Positions 51,215 through 59,311 of a DNA stretch of 64,000 nt are shown here, one piece after another. Below the pieces are notes generated by a model. It was not told the DNA's origin, did no database searches, and was given only the letters and a program-made list of their open reading frames with translations. The stretch is from ZC4RG20 sp036381515 (GTDB lineage Bacteria; Pseudomonadota; Gammaproteobacteria; Steroidobacterales; Rariloculaceae). The stretch lies in assembly GCA_036381515.1 (NCBI GenBank), contig DASVCR010000073.1:1-64000 (forward strand), given 5' to 3'. Position numbers and translations under genes: made by a program. Position 1 is the first letter of the stretch. Every line of letters begins with the position of its first letter.

Positions 51215-51607
51215 ATGGCGACATTCAAGCGCCGCATCGGGGACAACTCGAGCGGCCCGACCACCTTCGTCTCCCCGTCGACGCAGCTCGTCGGCCGCAT
51301 CGTCGGGTCCGGACCGTACGTGTTTTGCGGCAGCGTGGCGGGCGACTGCGACATCGACGGGTCCGTGACGCTCGCGGCCGGCGGCCGCTGGACCGGCACG
51401 ATCAGGGCGACGGACGTCGTCGTGTCCGGCGAGGTGGAAGGGGATGTCGTCGCGAGCGGCCGCGTCGAGGTCTCGGGGACGGGCCGCGTGAGCGGCAGCC
51501 TGATCGGCCATTCGATTGCGATCGCGGAGGGTGCCGTGATCGAGGGCGAGATCAGCGTGACGAGCGGACTCGAGCCGACCCGGTTCGAGGAAAAGCGCAG
51601 GTTCTGA
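51215..51607 (+). CDS. Bactofilin (polymer-forming cytoskeletal protein)
   Basis: A 130-residue protein whose residues 20-115 are a right-handed beta-helix of short Gly/Val repeats (FCGSVAGDCDIDGSV; VVVSGEVEGDVVASGRVEV; GRVSGSLIGHSIAIAEGAVI). Disordered ends flank the helix. This is the bactofilin/CcmA fold, which polymerises into membrane-associated filaments for shape or polarity. No peptidase M23 gene, the common partner, is adjacent. GGGAGG precedes the ATG. Confidence 0.92.
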   Translation: MATFKRRIGDNSSGPTTFVSPSTQLVGRIVGSGPYVFCGSVAGDCDIDGSVTLAAGGRWTGTIRATDVVVSGEVEGDVVASGRVEVSGTGRVSGSLIGHSIAIAEGAVIEGEISVTSGLEPTRFEEKRRF

Positions 51608-51615
51608 GGTCGGAG

Positions 51616-52608
51616 TCAGAGCGCGTCGAGCTCGGCGAGCAGCTCGCGATCGAGCCAGCTTCCGAGGCGCAAGTTCTCGATGAACCCGCAGTGCCCGCCG
51701 GCCGGCGCCAGCGTGATCTCGAGCGCCGGGCTGCGCGCGATACGCGCAAGGTCGGCGCTCGGAATCACGGGATCGTCGCTCGCCGCGATCAGCCGCGCCG
51801 GCACGTCGAGGCCGGCGAGCGCATCCCCGGTCAGCGCGTAGCCGTCGAGGTACTCGCCGAGGCTGCCGAACTCCGTGTAGCGCTCGACGAAGAACTCCGT
51901 CGTCTCGGTCAGCGTGCGGAAGCGCGTCAGATCGCCGAAGTCGTAGAGCTCCGGGAACGCCGCGGCCTTCGCGAGCAGCGACCGCCGCCACCTGCGCAGG
52001 AAATGCCGCCTGTAGATCCAAAGGCCGTTCTCGAGCGCGCGCATCGTGCTGTGCGGGCAGAGCACGGGACACACGGCGATCACCCGATCGAGCCGGAGCC
52101 CGGCGCGTCCGGCCCTGACCGCGACGCGCAGCGCGAAATTTCCGCCGAGCGAGTATCCGATCAGCACGGTCCTCGGCGCGGGATGTCGCTCGGCGGCGCC
52201 CGCGACGGCCGCGACCACCTCGTCGAGCCGGCACGAGTGAAACAGGCCCTCGTTCAGCGCGTGCGTCGCCCCGTGGTCGCGGAAGTTCAGACGAAAGACG
52301 TCGTAGCCTAGCCGGTGGGCGAGCGCGCCGGTCGCGAGCATGTAACGGGAGTCGGCCGACCCCTCCCACCCGTGCAGCAGCACGACGAGACCGCGCGGCG
52401 GCCTCGGGCTCGGGCTGTAGAATCCGAGCAGCCGTGCGTCGCCGCAGTCGAGGATCTCCGGCTTCGCGACGTCGAGCATCGCCCGAGCCCGCCGACGGGC
52501 GATCCTCTCGTGCAAGGGCCACCCGCCGAGGAGCGACTGCACGTGCGCATGCCGAAGCGCCCGCGGCGGGGCGAAATCGACGCGGAAGGTGTCCAAAGCC
52601 GTATTCAT
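51616..52608 (-). CDS. YheT-family alpha/beta hydrolase
   Basis: A 330-residue hydrolase of the YheT/COG0429 group. HAHVQSLLGGW opens the family N-terminus, LLHGWEGSADSRYML holds the oxyanion region, FRLNFRDHGATHALNEGLFHSC is diagnostic, GYSLGGN at 151-157 carries nucleophile Ser153, DDPVIPSADL the Asp and GGHCGFI the His. The physiological substrate is uncertain; members are predicted esterases. It is convergent with the bactofilin gene, eight bases apart. Confidence 0.88.
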   Translation of the reverse strand: MNTALDTFRVDFAPPRALRHAHVQSLLGGWPLHERIARRRARAMLDVAKPEILDCGDARLLGFYSPSPRPPRGLVVLLHGWEGSADSRYMLATGALAHRLGYDVFRLNFRDHGATHALNEGLFHSCRLDEVVAAVAGAAERHPAPRTVLIGYSLGGNFALRVAVRAGRAGLRLDRVIAVCPVLCPHSTMRALENGLWIYRRHFLRRWRRSLLAKAAAFPELYDFGDLTRFRTLTETTEFFVERYTEFGSLGEYLDGYALTGDALAGLDVPARLIAASDDPVIPSADLARIARSPALEITLAPAGGHCGFIENLRLGSWLDRELLAELDAL

Positions 52609-52695
52609 GGTAGTAGACTAGCGGCCAGCCGCCGCTCCGGACGATTCTTGACTCAAGGAGAAGATTCGGGTTCGGATTCGTGGCCGCGAAATAAC

Positions 52696-52701
52696 TATAA
52701 C
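52696..52701 (+). promoter_or_regulatory. Candidate -10 box of the GGDEF-EAL gene
   Basis: TATAAC lies 45 bases before the ATG at 52746, in a locally AT-rich patch. No clear -35 box at the right spacing was seen. Confidence 0.3.
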
Positions 52702-52745
52702 AAGAACAAAGCTGCCGACCCTTGATTCGAGCTCGTAACACCTCG

Positions 52746-54725
52746 ATGCGAGTGCGCAGTCACCCTCTGACCGTCGCCGCCGTGATGGCTGCCGCGTTCG
52801 CGTGCGCGGTCGCGCTCTTGATGCTGCGCGTCGAGGACCGGATCGGAGAGGGGACGCTCGCCGTCTCGCTGCTCGTGATCGTCGCGGTGGCCGGCACGCT
52901 GTCCGTCGTGCTCGCCCGCTCGGCCGCGCGGTCGTTCGTGACGGTCCTGCGCCGGGCCGAGACCGCGCTCGGCGAACGGCGCTCCGCGGCGAGCCGCCTC
53001 GAGACGCTCGTCGCAGCGCTCGGCGACGCCGTGCTCGTCACCGATGCGGAGGGGCGGATCGAGCACGCGAACCGGGCTGCGCATTCGATGCTCGGCTTCG
53101 CGGACGGGGAGCTCGCGGCGCGGCGCATCGAGGACGTCCTGCCCGGCGGCGGAGCCGACGAGCGCGCGCCGACGCCGCCCGGCATCCCCCGCGAAGCCGC
53201 GTTCCGCCGCGCCGACGGCTCGTCGGTCGCCGTCTCGTACACGGTCGCTTCCGTCAGCGGGGAGGAGGAAGACGACGCCGAACGCATCGTCTACGCGCTG
53301 CAGAACATCGAGGATCGGAAACGCATCGAGCAGCGCATCCGCAACCTCGCCGTCATCGATCCGCTGACGAAGATCGCGAACCGGATGCAGTTCCAGCACC
53401 TGCTGCAGCAGGCGATCGCGCGGGCGAAACGCTCGAACCAATACGTCGCGCTGCTCTACCTCGACGTCGACCGCTTCAAGGACATCAACGACACGTTCGG
53501 TCACGCGGTCGGCGACTCGAGCCTCGAGATCTTCTCCCGCAGGATTCAGGCGGAGCTCGACGAGGGCTCGATCGCGGGCCGACTCGCCGGCGACGAGTTC
53601 GCGATCCTCGTCTCGAGCTCCGCGCACATGGGCGAGTTCGTCCGGGAGATCACCGAGCTCGCGGGCCGGCTGCTGCGTTCCGTCGGCAAGCCGTTCGAGG
53701 CCCAGGGCGAAGAGGTGTTCATGACGACCAGCATCGGCGTCGCGCTCTACCCTCGCGACGCCGACAACGTGATCGATCTGATACGCAACGCGGACGCGGC
53801 GCTCTATCGCTCGAAGAAGGCGGGCGGCAACGGCTACGAGTTCTACTCGAGCGAGATGAGCACGGCCGCCGTCGAGCGGCTGATGCTGAAGAGCAAGCTG
53901 CGCCGCGCCTTCGAGCGCGACGAGCTCCGTCTGCACTACCAGCCCAAATACAACGTCAGAACGGGCCGAATCGAAGGCGCAGAGGCGCTCGTGCGCTGGG
54001 ACCTGCCGGAGCGCGGCCTCGTCTACCCTTCGGACTTCATTCCGCTCGCCGAGGAAACGAACCTGATCCTCCAGGTCGGCGACTGGGTCCTGAACCGGGT
54101 CTGCGCCGACTACCGGGACTGGCAGCGGCTGATGCCGTCGCCGTGCCGCGTGTCCGTGAACCTTTCGCTCCGCCAGCTCCTCCAGCAGCGCTTCCTCGAG
54201 AAGATCAGGGACACGTTCCGCTCCCACGGGGTCTCGCCGACGTCTCTCGAGCTCGAGATCACGGAGACGACCCTGATGGAGGATACCGCGCGCACGATCC
54301 GCATCCTGAACGCGCTCTACGGCATGGGGCTGCACCTCGCGATCGACGACTTCGGCACGGGCTACTCGTCGCTCAGCGCGCTGCAGCAGTTCCCGATCGA
54401 TACACTGAAGATCGACCAGTCGTTCATCCGGGACGTCGCGATCGATCGCGACGACGCGGCGATCGTCGCGACGATCATCCGCATGGGGCACAGCCTCAAG
54501 CTCGACGTCGTCGCCGAAGGCGTCGAATCCGAAGAGCAGCTCGAGTTCCTGCGCCGCCACGAGTGCGATTACGTGCAGGGACATCTCTTCGGAGATCCGG
54601 TCGACGCCGACGCGTTCGGCCGGATGCTCGTCGCCGAGGCGGAGGGCACCGGCAAGTATCGCGCGCTGTTCGCGGATGCAGAGGCGGCCAACCGGGCGAG
54701 ACGCAATCCGGCGCACACGCTATAG
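52746..54725 (+). CDS. Membrane PAS-GGDEF-EAL cyclic-di-GMP protein
   Basis: A 659-residue protein. Two N-terminal helices (about 6-30 and 40-62) are followed by a PAS domain (about 75-190). The GGDEF domain (about 200-370) has LDVDRFKDINDTFGH and the active-site variant AGDEF in GRLAGDEFAIL. The EAL domain (about 385-640) is intact: EALVRW, NLSLRQL, EITETTLMED, IDDFGTGYSS, KIDQSFI and VVAEGVESEEQ. Both activities are plausible; AGDEF variants can be active. No RxxD inhibition site is seen before AGDEF. The ATG at 52746 is preferred to a TTG at 52722. Confidence 0.9.
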   Translation: MRVRSHPLTVAAVMAAAFACAVALLMLRVEDRIGEGTLAVSLLVIVAVAGTLSVVLARSAARSFVTVLRRAETALGERRSAASRLETLVAALGDAVLVTDAEGRIEHANRAAHSMLGFADGELAARRIEDVLPGGGADERAPTPPGIPREAAFRRADGSSVAVSYTVASVSGEEEDDAERIVYALQNIEDRKRIEQRIRNLAVIDPLTKIANRMQFQHLLQQAIARAKRSNQYVALLYLDVDRFKDINDTFGHAVGDSSLEIFSRRIQAELDEGSIAGRLAGDEFAILVSSSAHMGEFVREITELAGRLLRSVGKPFEAQGEEVFMTTSIGVALYPRDADNVIDLIRNADAALYRSKKAGGNGYEFYSSEMSTAAVERLMLKSKLRRAFERDELRLHYQPKYNVRTGRIEGAEALVRWDLPERGLVYPSDFIPLAEETNLILQVGDWVLNRVCADYRDWQRLMPSPCRVSVNLSLRQLLQQRFLEKIRDTFRSHGVSPTSLELEITETTLMEDTARTIRILNALYGMGLHLAIDDFGTGYSSLSALQQFPIDTLKIDQSFIRDVAIDRDDAAIVATIIRMGHSLKLDVVAEGVESEEQLEFLRRHECDYVQGHLFGDPVDADAFGRMLVAEAEGTGKYRALFADAEAANRARRNPAHTL

Positions 54726-54762
54726 TCGCCCGAGCAATGCAAAGGTGGTCGAGGGGTATCCG

Positions 54763-55116
54763 ATGAAGACGTCCAGACGGCTCACGCTGCGGGGAGCAGC
54801 CCTCGCGCCGAGCCTGCTTGTCGCGGCCGCAACGCTCGCTTGCGAGACGCCGACGATGGTCGACGTGCCGGACGGTGCCACCGCGACGACCGAGGAAATG
54901 GTTCGTGCGCGCGAGCAGGTCACCGAGTACGTCGCGGCGATGGAGGAGTATCTCGCCTGCGTCAACGAGGAAATCGAGGTCGCCGGCGAAAACGCGACGG
55001 AAGAGTTCAAGGCGCTGATGATCCAGCGCTACAACGCCGCGGTCGGCGAGATGGAGACCGTGGCGGCAGCCTTCGACGAGCAGCTGCGTGCGTATCGAGC
55101 GGCGAATCCCCAGTAA
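54763..55116 (+). CDS. Small exported helical protein, possible lipoprotein
   Basis: A 117-residue precursor. Basic N-terminus and hydrophobic core (residues 11-27) end at TLACETPT; the Cys could be lipidated, but the lipobox (Thr at -3) is poor. The mature part is a charged helix (REQVTEYVAAMEEYLACVNE, then MIQRYNAAVGEMETVAAAF) with a second Cys. GAGGGG precedes the ATG. It resembles in style, though not clearly in sequence, the small exported protein at 30417-30689. No family was recognised. Confidence 0.7.
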   Translation: MKTSRRLTLRGAALAPSLLVAAATLACETPTMVDVPDGATATTEEMVRAREQVTEYVAAMEEYLACVNEEIEVAGENATEEFKALMIQRYNAAVGEMETVAAAFDEQLRAYRAANPQ

Positions 55117-55129
55117 CGGGTAACGTTCG

Positions 55130-55369
55130 TTACATCTCGCGGAAGCGCCGCCTCAATTCGAACTTTTCGTCCGTCACGATCCGCTCGAGCACCTCGATGC
55201 GCTCCTCGAGCCGCGTGAGCAGCGCGAGGTGCTCGTCTTCCTCGGACCGAGTCGCGTGGAGCGCCTTCATCTTGGCTTTGGTCTTCCATACGCCGGAGAA
55301 CACGCCAAGCGCGACGATGGCCACGATCGATCCGAAGACGATGAATACGATGACAACCTCTTGGCCCAT
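55130..55369 (-). CDS. PspB-like small membrane protein (extra psp member)
   Basis: A 79-residue protein with one N-terminal helix (VVIVFIVFGSIVAIVALGVFSG), a basic juxtamembrane segment (KTKAKMKAL) and a C-terminal coiled coil (LEERIEVLERIVTDEKFEL). The layout is that of PspB, and the coiled coil resembles the tail of the PspC-like protein encoded just upstream. It is the last gene of the pspA-pspB-pspC series on this strand, 63 bases after pspC, and is probably part of the phage-shock response. Confidence 0.7.
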   Translation of the reverse strand: MGQEVVIVFIVFGSIVAIVALGVFSGVWKTKAKMKALHATRSEEDEHLALLTRLEERIEVLERIVTDEKFELRRRFREM

Positions 55370-55432
55370 CCGGCAAGCCTTTCGTACGCGGCGGCCGCGC
55401 GCCGTGCGCGGCCGCCTGTTGTCGTTTCGACC

Positions 55433-55825
55433 TCAGTCGCGCAGGCGCTCGAACTCCCGGTCCAGCTGATAGCGCTCGGAGGTCACGTACTTCTCGAGCC
55501 GCTGCAGCCGGCTCTCGAGCTCCCGATACCGGTGCCGCAGCGAACCGAGGGTCGCGTGCGGCTCGGCGCGGATGCTTCGCCACACGTCCTCTTCGTGCTC
55601 GTCGAGCATGGTCCGCATGGGCCGCGTCTGCTTCGGCAGCAGCAGCGCCATGACGAGGTAGCCGACGACGACGAGCGGGCCCGGGAAGAACAGCGCGCCG
55701 AGCACGACGAGCACGCGGACGATCGTCACGTCGAAACCGAAGTAGTCGGCGAGACCCGCGCAGACTCCGAAAATCATTCCCTTCTCGGAGTTGCGGTACA
55801 GACGGTTGCCTTGCAGGTCCTTCAC
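55433..55825 (-). CDS. pspC: Envelope stress protein PspC
   Basis: A 130-residue inner-membrane protein. The PspC domain starts LYRNSEKGMIFGVCAGLADYFG, followed by VTIVRVLVVLGALFF and GPLVVVGYLVMALLLP. A cytoplasmic or periplasmic helical tail reads LESRLQRLEKYVTSERYQL. A GTG at 55825 with GAGGA upstream is the start; the longer frame adds a basic, unlikely N-terminus. Family knowledge: with PspB it senses membrane stress and releases PspF from PspA. Confidence 0.88.
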   Translation of the reverse strand: MKDLQGNRLYRNSEKGMIFGVCAGLADYFGFDVTIVRVLVVLGALFFPGPLVVVGYLVMALLLPKQTRPMRTMLDEHEEDVWRSIRAEPHATLGSLRHRYRELESRLQRLEKYVTSERYQLDREFERLRD

Positions 55826-55896
55826 GTGCGGATCCTCGTATCCGTTACGACGTCTTCGATGCCGGAAGGGGCATCCGGCGGCGGTTGCAGCATGCC

Positions 55897-56130
55897 TCAC
55901 GTCTTCTTCTTCCACTCGGGTTGCTGAACGTCGAGGATCGTCTCGAGCGTGTTCAGGCGGCTATCCATCGACTGGCTCGCCTTCCACAGCTCTTCGAGCA
56001 TCGCCTGCTCCTCTTGAGACAATCCCCGTGTCGCCTTCCACTTCGTGACGTAGTGCATCACGACGATGATCGGCAAGACGACCACCATGAAGAGGGTCGA
56101 CATCGCCATTAGCCAAGGGGTCATGCTCAT
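55897..56130 (-). CDS. pspB: Envelope stress protein PspB
   Basis: A 77-residue protein with one helix (MAMSTLFMVVVLPIIVVMHY) and the PspB tail GLSQEEQAMLEELW, then MDSRLNTLETILDVQQPEW, closely parallel to E. coli PspB. The start is most likely the ATG at 56130 (MSMTPW). A TTG at 56148 overlapping the pspA stop is an alternative that would couple translation. It lies between pspA and pspC in the usual order. Confidence 0.88.
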   Translation of the reverse strand: MSMTPWLMAMSTLFMVVVLPIIVVMHYVTKWKATRGLSQEEQAMLEELWKASQSMDSRLNTLETILDVQQPEWKKKT

Positions 56131-56144
56131 GAGAGGAGTGCCGC

Positions 56145-56831
56145 TCAAACGTTCTCGCCGGATCCGCGCTGCTTCTCCGCTCGGCGCGACTTCAGGTTCC
56201 TGAGCTCCTGCTCGATCGCCTCGGACGCCTCGAGCTCCGAGAACTCGCGCTTCAGGTCCTTCTTGCTACCGAGATCATACGCCTCGACCTGCGCTTCGAA
56301 CCCCTCCATCCGCCGCTCGAACTGCTCGAACCGGACGAACGCGTCGTCGATCCGATAGTCGTGCAGACGCTTGCGGACCTCGAGCCGCTTCGCGGCCGTC
56401 TGATGTCGGGCGAGAATCGCGTTCCGGCGCGCCTTCGCGTCCGCGAGCTTCTCCTCGAGCCGGGCGATGTCCTCGTTGAGCTTCGCGAGCCCCTCGGTGA
56501 TCGTCTGGTGCTCGGTCTCGAGCGAGCGCATCGACGCCTGCACGCGCGCCTTCTCGGCAAGCGCCGCCTTCGCGAGGTCGTCGCGGCCCTTGTCGATCGC
56601 GAGCTCCGCCTTGCTCTCCCAGTCCTTCGCCTCGCGCTCCAGCGCGGAAAGGTTACGCGTCAGCTCCTTCTTGTCGGCAATCGCGCGTGCCGCGGCCGAG
56701 CGTACCTCGACCAGCGTCTCCTCCATCTCCTGGATCATCAGGCGGACGATCTTCTCGGGGTCCTCCGCCTTGTCGAGGATCGCGTTGATGTTCGAGTTCA
56801 CGATGTCCGAAAAACGGGAAAAGATGCCCAT
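56145..56831 (-). CDS. pspA: Phage shock protein A
   Basis: A 228-residue ESCRT-III-like coiled-coil protein. It begins MGIFSRFSDIVNSNINAILD, followed by EDPEKIVRLMIQEMEETLVE and long helices to the C-terminus. Family knowledge: binds and inhibits PspF, and coats stressed membrane as oligomers. The ATG at 56831 has GAGGAAG upstream; the frame from 56972 runs across the sigma-54 promoter. It is the first gene of pspABC and lies divergent from pspF. Confidence 0.93.
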   Translation of the reverse strand: MGIFSRFSDIVNSNINAILDKAEDPEKIVRLMIQEMEETLVEVRSAAARAIADKKELTRNLSALEREAKDWESKAELAIDKGRDDLAKAALAEKARVQASMRSLETEHQTITEGLAKLNEDIARLEEKLADAKARRNAILARHQTAAKRLEVRKRLHDYRIDDAFVRFEQFERRMEGFEAQVEAYDLGSKKDLKREFSELEASEAIEQELRNLKSRRAEKQRGSGENV

Positions 56832-56940
56832 CACTTCTTCCTCATCGATGCTTGATAGTGCCGGCTTCGCGCCGCGCCGCGGCCCCGGTCCGCGGGTCGG
56901 CGTTCTGCACGAGGCCCGAAGCCTGACGTGGCCCCCCTTG

Positions 56941-56956
56941 AGCAGCTTTTGTGCCA
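56941..56956 (-). promoter_or_regulatory. Sigma-54 promoter of pspA
   Basis: Read on the minus strand, TGGCACAAAAGCTGCT fits TGGCACG-N4-TTGC with correctly spaced GG and GC. The expected start is near 56930, about 100 bases before pspA. PspF binding sites should lie near 57010-57060, where CCAACTGTTGG (57043-57053) is a small palindrome. Confidence 0.78.
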
Positions 56957-57086
56957 AGCCGACGAGCTTCACAAGCGATTGTTTCGGCGGGGTTTTTCAC
57001 GTCGGTCGGCCGTTTCCGCCGCGGCCCGGAAGAGGCCATGGACCAACTGTTGGCACGAAGCGCGAACTCTTGGTGTAATTCGCGCC

Positions 57087-58175
57087 ATGGCCCCGTCCCG
57101 CAACGAGACTCAGCTCATCGGCGAGTCGCCTGCGTTTCTGTCGATGCTCGAGCACGTCTCACGTGCCGCGACGCTCGCGAAGCCCGTGCTCGTCGTCGGC
57201 GAGCGCGGCACCGGCAAGGAGCTCATCGCGTCGCGCCTGCATTATCTGTCGGAGCGCTGGGACCGGCCGCTCGTCAAGGTGAACTGTGCCGCGCTCACCG
57301 AGACCCTGCTCGAGTCCGAGCTTTTCGGCCACGAAGCGGGGGCGTTCACGGGCGCAACGCGCACGCACATCGGCCGCTTCGAGCAGGCCGACGGCGGAAC
57401 GCTCGTGCTCGACGAGCTCGGCACTATCCCGCTGCGGATGCAGGAGAAGATCCTGCGCGCGATCGAGTACGGCGAGTTTCAACGAGTCGGCGGCACGAAG
57501 ACGCTGAAGACCGACGCGCGCGTCGTCGGCGCGACCAACGCGGACCTGCCGCGCCTCGCGGCGGAGGGCCGGTTCCGCGCCGATCTGATGGATCGCCTCG
57601 CCTTCGACGTGATCCACGTGCCGCCGCTCCGCGCCCGGCGCGAAGACATACCGAAGCTCGCATACCACTTCGCGGTGAACGTGACGAGCGAGCTGAAGCG
57701 CGACTTCTTCCCGGGCTTCGCGCCGGAAGCGGCCGCCGCGCTCCTCGAATACGACTGGCCGGGCAACGTCCGCGAGCTGAAAAACGCGGTCGAGCGCAGC
57801 GTGTACCGCGCCGAGGACCCCGAGCAGCCGATCCGCGAGATCATCTTCGATCCATTCGAATCGCCGTTCGGGCCGCTGCGCGACATGTCGCGGCCGTTGG
57901 ACTCGGAGCAGAGCCTGCCGCCTCCGCAGGCCGCGCCCACGGAAGCGCCGCGCGGCAACGGTGCCGGGCGCCGCCGGGACGGCGCGACCCAATGGCCGCT
58001 CGATTTCAGGACCGCGGTCGCCGAGTTCGAGCGCGAAACGCTCGCGGAAGCGCTCGAGCATGCGAAATACAAGCAGACCGTCGCGGCGCGCTTGCTCGGC
58101 CTGAGCTACCACCAGCTGCGCGGCCTCTTGAAGAAGCACGGTCTCAAAGCATCACGCGACGAGGCCGCGGGCTGA
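57087..58175 (+). CDS. pspF: Psp operon transcriptional activator PspF
   Basis: A 362-residue sigma-54 activator without an N-terminal sensory domain, as expected of PspF. It starts MAPSRNETQLIGESPAFLSM. Walker A GERGTGKE, the sigma-54 loop GAFTGA, GGTLVLDELGTIP (Walker B) and the sensor II region WPGNVRELKNAVERS are present. A Pro/Gly-rich linker of about 35 residues at about 270-310 leads to a Fis-type helix-turn-helix (AARLLGLSYHQLRGLLKKH). It is divergent from pspA and kept inactive by PspA until stress. Confidence 0.93.
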   Translation: MAPSRNETQLIGESPAFLSMLEHVSRAATLAKPVLVVGERGTGKELIASRLHYLSERWDRPLVKVNCAALTETLLESELFGHEAGAFTGATRTHIGRFEQADGGTLVLDELGTIPLRMQEKILRAIEYGEFQRVGGTKTLKTDARVVGATNADLPRLAAEGRFRADLMDRLAFDVIHVPPLRARREDIPKLAYHFAVNVTSELKRDFFPGFAPEAAAALLEYDWPGNVRELKNAVERSVYRAEDPEQPIREIIFDPFESPFGPLRDMSRPLDSEQSLPPPQAAPTEAPRGNGAGRRRDGATQWPLDFRTAVAEFERETLAEALEHAKYKQTVAARLLGLSYHQLRGLLKKHGLKASRDEAAG

Positions 58176-58289
58176 GAAGCCCGGCGCGCAGAGCGGGCGC
58201 GTCGGCGCCGCGTGCTACTATTTCGGCAGTTGCGCATTCCGCGCGCTCCCGATTCGTACCATCATCAGCCAAGAGCTTCACGACGACCG

Positions 58290-59279
58290 ATGAGCACATC
58301 CACGAAGAAACCCGTCCGCGTCGCCATTACTGGCGCCGCGGGTCAGATCGGCTACCAGCTCGCGTTCCGCATCGCATCCGGGCAGATGCTCGGCGCGGAT
58401 CAGCCGGTGATCCTGCAGCTGCTCGAGATCACGCCCGCGCTCGGCGCGCTGAACGGCGTCGCGATGGAGCTCGACGACTGCGCGTTCGACGCGCTGCACG
58501 GCATCGTCGTCACCGACCAGGCGGAGACCGCGTTCCGCGATGCGGACTATGCGCTCCTCGTCGGCGCGAAGCCGAGGGGTCCGGGGATGGAGCGAAAGGA
58601 CCTGCTCCTCGAGAATGCCAAGATCTTCTCGGCGCAAGGCAAGGCGCTCGACGCGGCGGCGAGCCGCGACGTGAAGGTCCTCGTCGTCGGCAATCCGGCC
58701 AACACGAACGCGCTGATCGCGCGCGAGAACGCGAAGGGGCTCGACCCGCGCAACTTCACCGCGATGACCCGCCTCGACCACAACCGCGCGAAGGCGCAGC
58801 TCGCAGCGAAGGCCTCGGTGCACGTCTCGGCGGTGCGCGGCGTGATCATCTGGGGCAACCACTCGGCCACGCAGTTTCCGGACCTCGCGCACGCGACCGT
58901 CGACGGGCGCCCGGCGCTCGAGCGCGTCCCCACGGCGTGGTACCGCGACGAGTTCATCCCGACGGTCCAGCAGCGCGGCGCGGCGATCATCAAGGCGCGC
59001 GGCGCGTCGTCCGCCGCGTCCGCCGCATCGGCCGCGATCGATCACGTGCGCGACTGGGCGCTCGGCACCCCCGACGGCGACTGGGTCAGCATGGCGGTCG
59101 CGTCCGACGGCAGCTACGGCATCCGCGAAGGGGTCGTGTTCTCGTACCCGGTGCGCTGCCGCGGCGGCCGCTACGAGATCGTGCAGGGACTCGATCTCGA
59201 CGACTTCGCGCAGGAGAAGATCCGCATCACCGACGGCGAGCTTCGCGAGGAGCGCGACGGAGTCGCCGATCTTCTCTGA
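58290..59279 (+). CDS. mdh: Malate dehydrogenase
   Basis: A 329-residue NAD-dependent enzyme of the type-2 (cytosolic-like) malate dehydrogenase group, interconverting malate and oxaloacetate in the TCA cycle. VAITGAAGQIGYQLAFRIA is the NAD fold, AKPRGPGMERKDLL contains the substrate-binding Arg, VLVVGNPANTNA and MTRLDHNRAKAQLA follow, and WGNHSATQFPD holds the catalytic His. Start MSTSTKKPVRVAI at 58290; the ORF from 58212 adds an unlikely leader. Confidence 0.94.
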   Translation: MSTSTKKPVRVAITGAAGQIGYQLAFRIASGQMLGADQPVILQLLEITPALGALNGVAMELDDCAFDALHGIVVTDQAETAFRDADYALLVGAKPRGPGMERKDLLLENAKIFSAQGKALDAAASRDVKVLVVGNPANTNALIARENAKGLDPRNFTAMTRLDHNRAKAQLAAKASVHVSAVRGVIIWGNHSATQFPDLAHATVDGRPALERVPTAWYRDEFIPTVQQRGAAIIKARGASSAASAASAAIDHVRDWALGTPDGDWVSMAVASDGSYGIREGVVFSYPVRCRGGRYEIVQGLDLDDFAQEKIRITDGELREERDGVADLL

Positions 59280-59311
59280 CCCTCAACCGATCGGAACTCG
59301 AGAGGACGATC

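Noticed and set aside
56951..59311. Upstream extension of the fadE frame to 56951
   Set aside because: It runs through pspF and mdh in another frame. fadE starts at the GTG at 59312 with a good ribosome binding site.
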